Assembly: GCA_965247635.1 (NCBI GenBank)
Contig: CBDFHJ010000009.1
Coordinates: forward strand, 124,001 to 188,000
Direction of reading: 5' to 3'
Source of the DNA: CBDFHJ01 sp965247635
GTDB lineage: Bacteria > Chloroflexota > Dehalococcoidia > Lucifugimonadales > Australimonadaceae
DNA: 64,000 nucleotides
Part shown: positions 49,963 through 59,714 of the stretch, piece after piece
Layout of the letters: each line of letters begins with the position of its first letter
How positions within the stretch are numbered: the stretch's first letter is position 1
Translations under genes and position numbers: made by a program
The notes under the pieces: generated by a model
What the model saw: only the letters and a program-made list of their open reading frames with translations
What the model was told of the DNA's origin: nothing
The model's database searches: none

Positions 49963-51336
49963 ATGTACGACCGCCCAACCCTCAACGATAAGCAGATCAA
50001 CCAGGAGCTTCTGGGCACGGTGCTCGCCACGCCGCTGTGGTGGATAGTGCTCATCGGGCTGCTGGCGATCGTGCTGGCCGGCGGGGGCAGCGCCTTCGGC
50101 TGGATGCTCAACCAGGGCCTGGGCGTTACGGGCCTGAGCAGGCCTGTCTTCTGGGGCTTCTTCATTACCAACTTTGTGTTTTGGGTCGGCATCAGCCACG
50201 CGGGGGTGATGATTTCCGCCATCCTGCGGCTGAGCCAGGCGGAGTGGCGCAGGCCCATGACCCGGGCCGCGGAGACCATGACCGTCTTCTCGCTGATGAC
50301 CGCCGCCCTCATGCCCCTGATGCACGAGGGACGGCCGTGGCGGGTCGTCTACTGGCTCATGCCGTACGACTTCGCCCGAGGGATCTGGCCCGACATCCGC
50401 TCGCCGCTGGTGTGGGACCCCGCCGCCATCGGGACCTACCTGACAGGGAGCATGCTGTTCGTCTACACCGCGCTGATCCCAGACCTGGCGGTCATCCGGG
50501 ACCGGACCACCGGCTGGCGCCACGTGGTCTACGGCATTCTGGCCTTGGGATGGCACGGCAGCCCACGGCAGTTCAGGCTCCAGGCCATCTCGGGCATCCT
50601 CCTCTCGGCCCTCATCCTGCCGGTCTTCGTTTCGGTCCACAGCATCGTGTCCTGGGACTTCGGGGTAACCTTGGTGCCCTCCTGGCACGTCACCATCTTC
50701 GCGCCGTACTTCGTTGTCGGGGCCGTGCTTTCCGGGGTGGCCGCGGTGATCACGCTGATGGTCCTCATGCGGTACCTGTTCAATTTGCAGAACTACATCT
50801 GGGAGGAGCACATCGACGCGGTGACTCGGCTGCTTATCGCCGTGGCGATTGGCTGGCACTTCCTGTTCTGGCTCGATTTCGTGTTTGCCTTATGGCTCCG
50901 AGAGTCCCAGGAGCTCACGGTCTGGCAGCTGCGCCTCTTCACGCCGCCGTGGAGTTGGTTTTTCTTAACGTTCTACGCCTTCGCCTTCGTGATACCTGTG
51001 CCTTTATGGCTCTTCCGTCGGGTGCGGCGGAACCTCGCCGTGATGCTCGTCCTATCGCTGATGATCAACGTAGGCATGTGGCTGGAGCGGTTCATCATCA
51101 TCGTGCCAGGCCTGATGCGCAAACAGCCGCTGGTCTTCGACTACGCCTCGTACCGGCCCAGTCCGGTGGAGATAACCATCGTCGCCAGTACCTTCGCTTT
51201 GGTGGCCTTCCTGATGCTGATGTTCAGTAAGTTCTTCCCGCTGATCCCAATGTGGGAGGCCAAGGAGGCCATGGTGCTGAAGGACGAAGTCCGCGTGGGC
51301 AACGTAGCGGTGCCCGCGCTCGTGAAGGAGGACTGA
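49963..51336 (+). CDS. Alternative complex III, NrfD-like membrane subunit 2 (ActC-type)
   Basis: 457 residues. Ten predicted helices with the ActC signature GFFITNFVFWVGISHAGVMISAILRL, WRRPMTRAAETMTVFSL, EGRPWRVVYWLMPYDFARG and AIGWHFLFWLDF. It forms, with the other NrfD-like protein, the quinol-oxidising membrane core that couples to the Fe-S/heme arm. It lies 30 bp after subunit 1. The presence of two NrfD paralogues in one operon is normal for ACIII. Confidence 0.9.
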   Translation: MYDRPTLNDKQINQELLGTVLATPLWWIVLIGLLAIVLAGGGSAFGWMLNQGLGVTGLSRPVFWGFFITNFVFWVGISHAGVMISAILRLSQAEWRRPMTRAAETMTVFSLMTAALMPLMHEGRPWRVVYWLMPYDFARGIWPDIRSPLVWDPAAIGTYLTGSMLFVYTALIPDLAVIRDRTTGWRHVVYGILALGWHGSPRQFRLQAISGILLSALILPVFVSVHSIVSWDFGVTLVPSWHVTIFAPYFVVGAVLSGVAAVITLMVLMRYLFNLQNYIWEEHIDAVTRLLIAVAIGWHFLFWLDFVFALWLRESQELTVWQLRLFTPPWSWFFLTFYAFAFVIPVPLWLFRRVRRNLAVMLVLSLMINVGMWLERFIIIVPGLMRKQPLVFDYASYRPSPVEITIVASTFALVAFLMLMFSKFFPLIPMWEAKEAMVLKDEVRVGNVAVPALVKED

Positions 51337-51382
51337 CACCCAGTGACGTGAAGCCACCGGGCTGGTCAAGGAGCGTGCAACT

Positions 51383-51892
51383 ATGGCAAACCATCAGCTT
51401 TTGGGACTGTTTCAGGACGTACAACAGGTCGCGGATGCCATGACCAATTTGAAGGACCAGGGGTATCCGGTCGAGGACCTGGATATCTACTCCGGGTCGC
51501 CGTACCCCGAGGGGGCCTTCGGCGAGGCGGAGCCACAGCACCGCGTGTACGTGTGGCCGTTCATCGGGGCCATCATGGGCTTCACGGCGGCGCTCCTCTT
51601 CACGGCGGGCACGCAGATCTCCTATCCCCTGGTCACGGGTGGCAAGCCCATCCTGAGCATTCCGCCGATGACAATCTTCCTGTACGAAGGGACCATGCTT
51701 GGCGCGCTTATCTTCACGGTGCTGGGTGTCCTGTTCGAATCCCGGCTCAAAGGAAAGACCGGCCTGTACGACCCACGCATCACCGAGGGATACGTAGGGG
51801 TCTTCGTTTCCTGCCCGGATGAGCATGCTCCCCAGGCCGAAAGGGTGCTTCGAGAAGCCGGCGCCGAGGACGTGCGCCACGGGACGGGTTAA
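51383..51892 (+). CDS. actD: Alternative complex III, ActD-type membrane subunit (DUF3341)
   Basis: 169 residues. A soluble N-terminal region (HQLLGLFQDVQQVADAMTNLKDQG) is followed by two TM helices (VWPFIGAIMGFTAALLFTAG and MTIFLYEGTMLGALIFTVLGVLF) and a C-terminal segment (YVGVFVSCPDEHAPQAERVL). It matches ActD, a small membrane subunit of ACIII. It is 46 bp after the second NrfD-like gene. Confidence 0.85.
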   Translation: MANHQLLGLFQDVQQVADAMTNLKDQGYPVEDLDIYSGSPYPEGAFGEAEPQHRVYVWPFIGAIMGFTAALLFTAGTQISYPLVTGGKPILSIPPMTIFLYEGTMLGALIFTVLGVLFESRLKGKTGLYDPRITEGYVGVFVSCPDEHAPQAERVLREAGAEDVRHGTG

Positions 51893-51913
51893 TCGAGTCC
51901 GCTAAGGGGTCAC

Positions 51914-52528
51914 TTGCTCGCGTTGTACTACACCGCCGGCCATAAGCTCATTCGATGGGCGCTCATCCCCCTGGGGCTGGCGCTGCTTGCCGCCGGCTGC
52001 GGCCAGCCGGGGGAGAGCCCGTGGCGTTCCACGGGGTCGTATCCCATCGACATCTTCCAGGAGATGCACTACAACCAGTCCTTCAAGTCCCAGGAGCCGC
52101 CCCGCCTCTACCCACCACCGGACTCGGTGCCGGTGACGGGCAAGGAGCTTCCGCTCCCGGCGCTCAAGACAGACGCCCAAGGGCTGGAGAACCCCGTGGG
52201 CTTTACAAGCGCCGCTCAGGAACAGGCCGGGGTGCTCTATCACATCAACTGCGCGGTTTGCCATGGACCGACCTCCCAGGGCGATAGCTTTGTTGGCCAA
52301 CAGTTTGTGAACCACGGAGCCACGGAGCCGCCCTCGTTCGCCAGCGAGAGGATACAGCTGCTCACGGACGGCGAGGCCTTCTGGTCCATCACTAGGGGGT
52401 TCGGCTTCATGCCCACCTTTGGCGCATTGCTGAAGCCGGAGCAGCGGTGGCTGCTGGTCCACCTCATCAGCATGCCGGCCGATCAGCGGGAAGCGTTGCT
52501 GGGCAGCACCAAAGCGCCGGGCTACTAG
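51914..52528 (+). CDS. actE: Alternative complex III, monoheme cytochrome c subunit (ActE-type)
   Basis: 204 residues. Lipoprotein leader (LIPLGLALLAAGCG), a linker with YPIDIFQEMHYN and PPDSVPVTGKE, then a cytochrome c domain with the heme motif CAVCHG and a distal Met in FGFMPTFGALL. It matches ActE, which hands electrons to a terminal oxidase. It is the last subunit gene, 21 bp after actD and 27 bp before the cytochrome maturation genes. Confidence 0.88.
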   Translation: MLALYYTAGHKLIRWALIPLGLALLAAGCGQPGESPWRSTGSYPIDIFQEMHYNQSFKSQEPPRLYPPPDSVPVTGKELPLPALKTDAQGLENPVGFTSAAQEQAGVLYHINCAVCHGPTSQGDSFVGQQFVNHGATEPPSFASERIQLLTDGEAFWSITRGFGFMPTFGALLKPEQRWLLVHLISMPADQREALLGSTKAPGY

Positions 52529-52555
52529 GCCCGCCGACGAAGGCGGGACGAGGGA

Positions 52556-53152
52556 ATGAGCTCCATGTCGCCTCTACGTGGGCAAACGTCCCACCCTCAG
52601 CCCAGACGTAACGCACTTCATTTTGCACTTCTGGCCTTCTTCCTTCTGCTGTTCGCCCTTCTCAGTCACCAGAGCTTGGTGTTGGCCCAGGAAGGACCTT
52701 TGTTGGAAGAGCGTGCCCAAGCGCTGGACAGACAACTTATCTGCCCCGTCTGTCCCGGTGAGACCCTCAACCAGTCCCAGGCAACCTTGGCCAAGCAGAT
52801 GCGGCAGATCCTCCGGGACCGTCTCGCCGACGGGCAGACGGAGCAGGAGATCACCGACTACTTCGTCTCCGTCTACGGGGAGATGGTGCTGGCGGCGCCG
52901 CCGAAGCGCGGCTTCCTGCTGACGGCGTGGCTGGTGCCGCCGGCCGCCCTGCTGGCAGGCATAACGGTGCTGGTGCTGACCATTCGGAAGCTCCGTAGGC
53001 CTTCGGGCCTCGTGCTCGCCGACGGACCGGAGACGCCCAACGACGTAGAATTGGAGCCATACTTGGACCTGGTGGACGAAGAGATGGCGGACAACGCCGA
53101 GAAGGACCAGCGGGACGCACCTGGGCGCGGAGCAGCACCATGGCGGCGCTAG
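52556..53152 (+). CDS. ccmH: Cytochrome c maturation protein CcmH
   Basis: 198 residues; the second ATG (52565) is also possible, as it has better GAGGG spacing. A signal/TM segment is followed by the CcmH domain: QLICPVCPGETLNQSQATLAKQMRQILRDRLADGQTEQEITDYFVSVYGE with the redox CPVC pair that reduces apocytochrome thiols before heme attachment. A second TM (LVPPAALLAGITVLVLTI) follows. It overlaps ccmF by 13 bp. The other system I genes (ccmABCDE) are not in the window. Confidence 0.9.
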   Translation: MSSMSPLRGQTSHPQPRRNALHFALLAFFLLLFALLSHQSLVLAQEGPLLEERAQALDRQLICPVCPGETLNQSQATLAKQMRQILRDRLADGQTEQEITDYFVSVYGEMVLAAPPKRGFLLTAWLVPPAALLAGITVLVLTIRKLRRPSGLVLADGPETPNDVELEPYLDLVDEEMADNAEKDQRDAPGRGAAPWRR

Positions 53153-55128
53153 GCACCGCCAGCCTCATCCTGGCGCTGGCGCTGGCGGCGTACGCCGCCG
53201 TCGGCTCCTTCGCCGGCGTCTGGCGGCGGGCCCCTGGGCTGGCCATCAGCGCCCGGCGGGCCACGTACCTGGTGCCGCTGGCGTTGAGCGTAGCCACTAT
53301 CGCCCTGGTCGTGGCTTTCCTGCGCAACGAGTTCGGCATTCAGTACGTGGCCGAGCACAGCAACCTGGCCATGCCCCGAATCTACACGTGGGTGGCCTTC
53401 TACGCGGGTAACGAAGGTTCACTCCTCTACGTGGCGATGGCCCTCAGCATCGTGTCCGCCCTTACCGTGTGGCTGCTGCCCAGGCGGTTGGGAGCCCTGC
53501 GGCTCTACACCAACACCGTGCTGATGCTCGTCCTGACCTTCTACCTGGCGGTGCTGATGGTCCTCGCCAACCCCTTCCGCGAGTTGGCCGTCGTACCGGT
53601 GGACGGCCGAGGGATCAACCCGCTGCTGACGCACCCCGGAATGTTCATCCACCCGCCCATGATCATGCTTGGGCTCATCGCCACGACGGTGCCTTTCGCG
53701 CTGGCCATGGCAGGGCTCCTCGCTCGCAAGATCGATGACGATTGGGTGGACTGGGGACGCGCCTGGGCCATCGTGGCCTGGGCGTTGCTGGGTATCGGCC
53801 TACTGCTGGGCGCGTGGTGGGCGTACACCATTCTGGGCTGGGGCGGCTACTGGGCGTGGGACCCCGTGGAGAACGCGGCACTCATGCCGTGGCTAGGCCT
53901 CACCGCCTTCATCCACTCCATCATGGTCCAGAAGCGCCGGGGTATGTTTCGCATGTGGAACATCGCCCTTATTAACGTGACCTTCGCCCTGGGCAACTTC
54001 GGCGTCTTCATCAACCGAGGCGGGCCGGTACCATCGGTCCACTCCTTCGGTGCGTCAACCTTGGGGTGGGTGTTCCTCACCTTCCTCGCCGTGACGGTCG
54101 TGGGGTCCTTCGCGCTCTTCTACTACCGGCTGGGCATCCTCAAGAGCGCGCAGCGGCTGGAGTCGGCCCTTTCCCGCGAGGCGGCGTTCCTGGTCAACAA
54201 CCTACTGCTGCTGGGCATCGCCTTCATCACGATGTGGGGAGTGATATTCCCGCTGCTGTCAGAGGCCGTCTCGGGCCGGACGGTGACGGTGGCCGAGCCG
54301 TTCTACAACCAGGTCAACGGCCCTCTGCTGCTGGCGCTGGTCGCCCTGATGGGCATCGGCCCCCTGCTGCCGTGGCGGCACGCGACCTGGACGACGATGC
54401 GCCGGTCCATGACCGTTCCGCTGCCCGTCGCGGCGGTGCTGGTGGCCGCGCTGGCCATTGGGGGCGTCCATAAGCCCGTGGCGCTGCTGGGATTCGGGGT
54501 CAGCGGGCTGGTGGCGGCCTCGGTGCTGCAGGAGTGGGTGCGCGGGACCCATGCCCGGCATAGGGCCTCGGGGGCCGCCTATCCGGTGGCGTTCCTACGG
54601 CTCATCGCCGCCAACCGGCCGCGCTACGGGGGCTACGTGGTCCATTTGGCCGTGGTCATGCTGGCGTTCGGCATCATCGGCTCGTCCTTCTACAACCTGG
54701 AGCGGGACGTCATTCTGCCCGTGGGCCAGCGGGCGGAAATCGGCGAGTACGAGGTGGAGTTCGTACGGACGGACACCACCCGCTTCGCCGACCGGACGGA
54801 GCGGACCGCCACGCTGGGGATATACCGCGGCGGCCAGTTCCTGGAGACCATGACCGCCTGGCAGGCGGTCTACCCGAGCTTCCGGATGATCTCGACGCGA
54901 GCCGCCATCCGGACGACGCCGATGGAGGACCTGTACGTCCTCTTCAGCGAGGTCCAGCCCGACGGACGGAGCGCGGCCTTCCGGTTGCTGGTGAACCCGT
55001 TGATGCTGTGGATGTGGCTCTCCGGCCCAGTGCTGCTGCTGGGCACGGTGGTGGCCCTGTGGCCGTCCCGGCAGCGGGCCTTGGCCTACGCCCCCGCGTT
55101 GACGGCGGGGGCTCAAGTGAGGCCGTAG
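53140..55128 (+). CDS. ccmF: Cytochrome c heme lyase CcmF
   Basis: 662 residues, about 14-15 TM helices. The CcmF tryptophan-rich heme-handling motif WGGYWAWDPVENAALMPW is complete, and histidines flank it (HPPMI, TAFIHSIMVQ). The C-terminal domain (RAEIGEYEVEFVRTDTTR) is the extracytoplasmic part. It attaches heme to CxxCH motifs, needed for the ACIII cytochromes encoded just upstream. Overlap with ccmH means co-translation. Confidence 0.95.
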   Translation: MAALGTASLILALALAAYAAVGSFAGVWRRAPGLAISARRATYLVPLALSVATIALVVAFLRNEFGIQYVAEHSNLAMPRIYTWVAFYAGNEGSLLYVAMALSIVSALTVWLLPRRLGALRLYTNTVLMLVLTFYLAVLMVLANPFRELAVVPVDGRGINPLLTHPGMFIHPPMIMLGLIATTVPFALAMAGLLARKIDDDWVDWGRAWAIVAWALLGIGLLLGAWWAYTILGWGGYWAWDPVENAALMPWLGLTAFIHSIMVQKRRGMFRMWNIALINVTFALGNFGVFINRGGPVPSVHSFGASTLGWVFLTFLAVTVVGSFALFYYRLGILKSAQRLESALSREAAFLVNNLLLLGIAFITMWGVIFPLLSEAVSGRTVTVAEPFYNQVNGPLLLALVALMGIGPLLPWRHATWTTMRRSMTVPLPVAAVLVAALAIGGVHKPVALLGFGVSGLVAASVLQEWVRGTHARHRASGAAYPVAFLRLIAANRPRYGGYVVHLAVVMLAFGIIGSSFYNLERDVILPVGQRAEIGEYEVEFVRTDTTRFADRTERTATLGIYRGGQFLETMTAWQAVYPSFRMISTRAAIRTTPMEDLYVLFSEVQPDGRSAAFRLLVNPLMLWMWLSGPVLLLGTVVALWPSRQRALAYAPALTAGAQVRP

Positions 55129-55155
55129 CAAGTGGAGGCGTACAGGGCGTAGGCC

Positions 55156-55518
55156 ATGGTTATCCTCATCGTTACCACGTTGCTGCTGGTGAGCCTGGTG
55201 GTGGTGCTCTACCCTCTCCTTTTGCCGCGGGCGGAGTCGAGCGGCCTCGAAGACGACCCCGCGGAGGAGCTGGCGGACCGCCTGCGCCGGGCCCGCGACC
55301 GCGTCTACGAAGAGATGCGTGTGCTTCAACAGGAGCATTTCCTGCACCACCTCACCGACGCGGAGTACCAGGAGCGGGTGCGGGCGGCCAGAGTCCAGGC
55401 TGCGGTGCTGCTCCGTCAGCAGCAGCGAGTGCGCGAGACCGTCGTCGGACTGGACCAGACGCTGGAGGCGGAGATCGACAGGGCGCGCGGCGCGGGCCAG
55501 GACGACACCGCGTCATGA
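55156..55518 (+). CDS. Small membrane-anchored coiled-coil protein, CcmI-like
   Basis: 120 residues: an N-terminal TM helix (MVILIVTTLLLVSLVVVLYP) then a charged helical region (ELADRLRRARDRVYEEMRVLQQEHFLHHLTDAEYQERV) and a helical end. Placement behind ccmF and the shape suggest the CcmI/CycH-type chaperone for apocytochrome c, much shortened and without TPR repeats. It overlaps the next gene by 4 bp. The call is inferred from context. Confidence 0.5.
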   Translation: MVILIVTTLLLVSLVVVLYPLLLPRAESSGLEDDPAEELADRLRRARDRVYEEMRVLQQEHFLHHLTDAEYQERVRAARVQAAVLLRQQQRVRETVVGLDQTLEAEIDRARGAGQDDTAS

Positions 55519-56798
55519 CGTGGGCATCGGCCTTCCCACGGGCCGTCTTTCTGCTGGCGACGCTTTCCCTGCTATGGTCCGCCCTTCCGCGGGACGCTTT
55601 GGCTCAAGACACCGCGTCACTCACGGGTGTGCTGCGGAACGGCACGCCGGACGCCGAGTTCAGCCCCGAGTCCGTCCCGGTGACCCTCCGCGTGCTGGAA
55701 GGCGTGGTGGAGCTGGAGAACCTGACCGCTACCCCTCGGCCCGACGGCCAGTTCGAGTTTTCGGGCGTCGCAGCGCTGCCGGGGCGCACCTACTTCCTCA
55801 CGGCCGAGTATCAGGGTGCCATCTACTCCGCGTCGTTCCGGGCGGCCCAGTTGGGCGAACCCCTGGCCCTCACGGTCTACGATGCCACTGGTAGCTCCGA
55901 GTCGCTGGCCGTGACCAGTCATACCCTCATCGTGACCGGTGCGGACGCGGACCAGCGTATCGTCGAGGTGCTGGAGCGAGTCAACGTGGCGAACCCGGGC
56001 GGCAGGACGCTAGTGGCCGACCTCAGCGCACCGGGAATGCCGGACCTTCTGCGCTTTGCGTTGCCCCCCGAGGCCCACAACCTGGACGTGCGGTCCGACC
56101 TGGTAGGCGGCGAGGTTCTGGAGGTGGATAGGGGCTTCGCCTTGACCGTGCCGGTCCCGCCAACGGACGACTCGGGCCACCGCTTCGAGTTCATATACCG
56201 CGTCCCCTACGAGGGGGCGACCCTCGACCTCTCACGAACGCTTCGGTTTGGGGCCGATTCCTTCCGTGTCGTGGTGCGGGCGGACGCGGCCGTGGCCACG
56301 TCGCCGCAGCTGACCGACCTGGGTACGGCGACGGTCAACGACAGGGACCTGCAGCTGCTGGAAGGCACCGGCCTGTCCAAGGGGACGCGGCTGGAGCTAT
56401 GGCTCACTGGCCTTCCAGAGCCCACGTTGTTCAGCCGGCTGCCAGGATACGCGGCACGCTGGTACCTGACCGCGGGCGTTCCGGGGCTTGCGGCGCTTGT
56501 GCTCGGAAGCATATTGGCGGCAGCCCTCCTGCGCCGGCGAAGGCGGGAGCCTGTAGCCCCGGACCACGACCCCGGCCTCCTGCGGCAGGCGCTGTTTCGG
56601 CAGGTCGCCGAGTTGGACGCTCAGTTCGACTCCCGCGCCATTTCACGCAGGCGCTACGGCCTCCGCCGGCAGGGACTCAAGCGTCAGCTCCTGGAGCTCG
56701 ACCTCCAGCACCACCTGGAAGAGCTAGCGCCCTCTGAGGGACCTGGGGGCGCCACCGGCCAGGTCGGGGCAGGCGGTGAGCGGCCCCCAGTAAGTTAA
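55515..56798 (+). CDS. Secreted membrane protein of the cytochrome maturation cluster, unknown function
   Basis: 427 residues from the ATG at 55515, which overlaps the preceding stop. Signal peptide (FLLATLSLLWSALPRDALAQ), a carboxypeptidase-regulatory/Ig-like domain (VLRNGTPDAEFSPESVPVTLRV; PDGQFEFSGVAALPGRTYFLTAEY), a second beta-rich domain, a C-terminal TM helix (AGVPGLAALVLGSILAAALL) and a cytoplasmic charged coiled-coil (LFRQVAELDAQFDSRAISRRRYGLRRQGLKRQLLELDL). Gene position links it to cytochrome c biogenesis. No enzyme motif. Confidence 0.55.
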   Translation: MTWASAFPRAVFLLATLSLLWSALPRDALAQDTASLTGVLRNGTPDAEFSPESVPVTLRVLEGVVELENLTATPRPDGQFEFSGVAALPGRTYFLTAEYQGAIYSASFRAAQLGEPLALTVYDATGSSESLAVTSHTLIVTGADADQRIVEVLERVNVANPGGRTLVADLSAPGMPDLLRFALPPEAHNLDVRSDLVGGEVLEVDRGFALTVPVPPTDDSGHRFEFIYRVPYEGATLDLSRTLRFGADSFRVVVRADAAVATSPQLTDLGTATVNDRDLQLLEGTGLSKGTRLELWLTGLPEPTLFSRLPGYAARWYLTAGVPGLAALVLGSILAAALLRRRRREPVAPDHDPGLLRQALFRQVAELDAQFDSRAISRRRYGLRRQGLKRQLLELDLQHHLEELAPSEGPGGATGQVGAGGERPPVS

Positions 56799-57379
56799 CG
56801 AGGGGCCCTAGCCCGCTGTACCCTGCCATTCCGCCCGATGATGTCCCGACGGTGTCGGGTCGTATCGGAGAGTCCGCCGATAAATCGGGGGGCGAAGAAT
56901 CTCGTTCCCTTCGGGATGCAAAAACGAGATTCCTCGCTCCGCTCGGAATGATAGGCAGGCTGAGGTAGAGGCCTTCGTCAAGTGGACCGGCGCCACGGGG
57001 CGGCAGGGTTTCCCCTGCACCCATACGCGGTGTCCCCATCGCTCATTACGACGTAGTGTCGTGAAGCCCTCGCCAGACGCTTCGCCCAGCGAGCCTGGCG
57101 AACGGGGCGGGCCGGGTCGGACAATTATCCAGCGACGGCCCTAGTCTTTGCTTTGCCTGCGAGATTCCTCGCTCCGCTCGGAGTGACAGGCAGGTGGAAA
57201 TGTCCAGCTCTTCGCTCCGTTCAGAGTGACGGAGTGTCCAGATGGGCGCGCAAGGTCAGGCCGCACGAAAATTAAACTTAGGGTATCCATTGTAATTTTG
57301 TTAGCTTCCCCTTATATTATGGAGAGCGAGCACTATGCCGGAAATTCCGTGGTGCAACCCCTAGGACTACGTCACGACC
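56799..57379. repeat. Intergenic region with families A and B repeats
   Basis: Family-B ends with TCGCTCCGCTCGGAATGA near 56935 and again near 57170-57185, and a family-A copy at about 57003-57125 (CAGGGTTTCCCCTGCACCCA, TGAAGCCCTCGCCAGACGC, GGCGAACGGGGCGGGCCGGG). No gene. Confidence 0.65.
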
Positions 57380-58432
57380 ATGAGCGGCCCAATAGTCCAC
57401 TGTGAGACGCTTTCCAAGGCCTTCAACGGCACACGCGCCGTCCAGGACGTGTCCGTAGCGGTAGAGGAGGGTTCGCTCTTCGCGCTGGTAGGACCGAGTG
57501 GCTGTGGAAAGACCACTACCCTCCGGCTCATCGCCGGCTTTGAAAGGGTCGATTCCGGCGCCGTGGCCATCCGCGGCCGCATAGCCAGCGGTCCCGGCGT
57601 GCACGTGCCGGCGGAGCAACGGCGTGTCGGCATGGTGTTCCAGGACTACGCCCTCTTTCCGCACCTGTCCGTGCGGGAAAACGTAGGGTTCGGCGTGCCC
57701 AAGGGAGGCGAGAGCAAGAGTCGTGTCCACGCGGTGCTCGAGCTGGTCGGGCTTGCGGAAGTAGACGCGCGCCTGCCGCACGACCTTTCGGGCGGTGAGC
57801 AGCAGCGGGTGGCCCTGGCCAGAGCGCTGGCCCCCAATCCCGAGGTTGTGCTCTTGGACGAGCCCTTCTCCAACCTCGACGCGAGCCTGCGGGCCAGGGT
57901 GCGCGCGGAGGTCAGGCAGATCCTCAAGCGCGCGGGGACCTCGGCCATCTTCGTGACCCACGACCAAGACGAGGCGCTCAGCCTGGCCGACCAAGTGGGC
58001 GTGATGCTGGAAGGCCGAGTCGTCCAGACTGGCACTCCCGAGGAGGTCTACGCCTCTCCGGCATCGCTGGCGGTGGCGACCTTCCTGGGAGAGGCCAACC
58101 TGCTCGACGGTCACGCGGCAGACGGCAAGGTGCAGACGGAGTTGGGACTGCTTCCGACCACCACCCCAGCAAACGGTCCGGTGACCGTGGTGGTGCGCCC
58201 TGAGCTGGTCCAGCTACACCAGGAAACGCCAGGCGGGCCCGACGCACCGGGCGGAACGCTCGTCCACGTGGTCGACCGGGAGTTCTTCGGGCACGACCAG
58301 CTCATCCATGTGCGGTTGCCTTCGGGTGCGTCGTTGCGGGTCCGCCGCGGGCCCGGCCACGCACCGGACTCCGGTGAGGGCATCGTTGCCAGCGTGTCCG
58401 CGGCCGTGCCGGTGTTCCCAACCAAGGACTAG
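57380..58432 (+). CDS. ABC transporter ATPase, iron/spermidine type
   Basis: 350 residues. Walker A GPSGCGKTT, Q-loop MVFQDYALFPHLSV, signature LSGGEQQRVALARAL, Walker B VVLLDEPFSNLD and H-loop AIFVTHDQDEAL are intact, with a TOBE-like C-terminal domain (VVRPELVQLHQ; HVVDREFFGHDQLIHVRL), as in FbpC/PotA/CysA importers. No permease or binding-protein gene is adjacent: upstream are repeats and downstream an amidohydrolase remnant. So the rest of the transporter is encoded elsewhere, or the ATPase is an orphan. No ribosome site stands out before the ATG. Confidence 0.9.
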   Translation: MSGPIVHCETLSKAFNGTRAVQDVSVAVEEGSLFALVGPSGCGKTTTLRLIAGFERVDSGAVAIRGRIASGPGVHVPAEQRRVGMVFQDYALFPHLSVRENVGFGVPKGGESKSRVHAVLELVGLAEVDARLPHDLSGGEQQRVALARALAPNPEVVLLDEPFSNLDASLRARVRAEVRQILKRAGTSAIFVTHDQDEALSLADQVGVMLEGRVVQTGTPEEVYASPASLAVATFLGEANLLDGHAADGKVQTELGLLPTTTPANGPVTVVVRPELVQLHQETPGGPDAPGGTLVHVVDREFFGHDQLIHVRLPSGASLRVRRGPGHAPDSGEGIVASVSAAVPVFPTKD

Positions 58433-58581
58433 CGTGCCCCGTTCCCGCACTGATTACGTAGGCCAGTCACGGGCCACGCCGTCCCCACCTCTCTAGCTCG
58501 GTTTAGCCATAACTTAGGCCTCGTTGCTCAAGAGTTCGCCATTTGGCCTAATACAGGCCAGCAGGGGGCTATACTGCCGCC

Positions 58582-59527
58582 ATGCGAGGACTCCTGGGGG
58601 CGTCTGCCCTTCTTCTAGGCACGTTGCTGACCGCGGCTTGTGCTCAGGCCGGGGCCACACCGACACCAACCTCTACGCCGACGCTCACCCCGACACCCGG
58701 TTTTTCTAGTAAGACAGGTCTGCTCATAGACGCACACTCGCACCTCATTGGCGGTCGCTCACCCGAGGAAGCGGTCTCCGCGATGTCGGACGCTGGAATA
58801 TCAGGGGTCGTACTCATCGGGTCACCGACGGTCTTACGAGAAGCCCAGCGTAAGTTATCCGGACTTCGTTTTCCCATTCGCTGGAGTGCGAAGGGACCGC
58901 AATAGCGGGCAAGTCGTGTTGAACGAAGAAACGGTAGGCCTCATCCGCCAGCAGCTCGATCTCGGGGGCGTATACGGCATCGGTGAGCTCTCACTGCGCC
59001 ATCGGCCATTCGCCTTCTCACCGCCGGAGGGCGACAATTACCCCGTTGACGGCCCCATTGCCCTGCAAATCTACGACCTCGCAGCCGAGTCCAACGTGCC
59101 GGTAAATGTCCACGTGGAGCACGAATTCAGCGAGGAGCTCGAGCGTGCCCTGGAGCACAACCGGAGCACCGTCATCGTCTGGGCACACGTCGGTGACGGC
59201 CCGCCGTCCCTCGTATTGGAGATGATGCGGGAACACCCAAACCTCTATGCGGACATCTCGGCTCGAAACTCGGTCTACGTAAGGGGTGTCCCGATAGAGG
59301 AGCAGTCCTTGACCGACGAGGACGGCACGCTGAAAGAGAGGTGGCGGGAGGCGTTCGAAGAGTTCCCTGACCGCTTTCTCTTTGGGCTCGACTTGGGACC
59401 CGAAAACCGATATCAGATGATAGACCAGGTCGTGGAGGAGTACCGCTCACTCCTAGCGCAACTGGCCCCCAGTGCCGCTGAGAGGATTGCCAACGGCAAT
59501 ATAAAGAGGCTATTGGGACTGAATTAG
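58582..59527 (+). pseudogene. Lipoprotein amidohydrolase-like gene, broken by a 1-bp insertion
   Basis: The first frame (58582-58905) encodes a signal peptide with lipobox (LLTAACAQA), a Thr/Pro linker, IDAHSHLIGG (the HxH metal-binding motif of amidohydrolases) and GVVLIGSPTV. The second frame, entered near 58853 at YPDFVFPFAG, continues with the barrel (NVPVNVHVEHEFSEE, IVWAHVGDGPPSL, NLYADISARNSV, FLFGLDLGPEN) and ends at 59527. An extra T in AAGTTATCC (58852-58858) explains the break: without it the frame reads on as KYPDF. It could be a real mutation or a sequencing slip. The substrate is unknown. Confidence 0.75.
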
Positions 59528-59714
59528 GCCCAATGCGTCTTGCCGAGAAAGCCAACCAACCAGCCCTACCTCGTCTTTTGACGTCTTGGGCGGTTGCTTC
59601 CAGGGCCGCTCCCGCAGATAATGTGCAGGCCTAGGCTATTAGGGCCAGCCCGCGCATGGTCGCGGGTGATGGGCCAACTCGACAACCCGGCCACTCGAGG
59701 GCAAGCAACACTCC

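Noticed and set aside
58850..58910. In-frame stop in the amidohydrolase as another Sec codon
   Set aside because: The stop is TAG after a frame change; removing one T restores the frame, so it is an indel.
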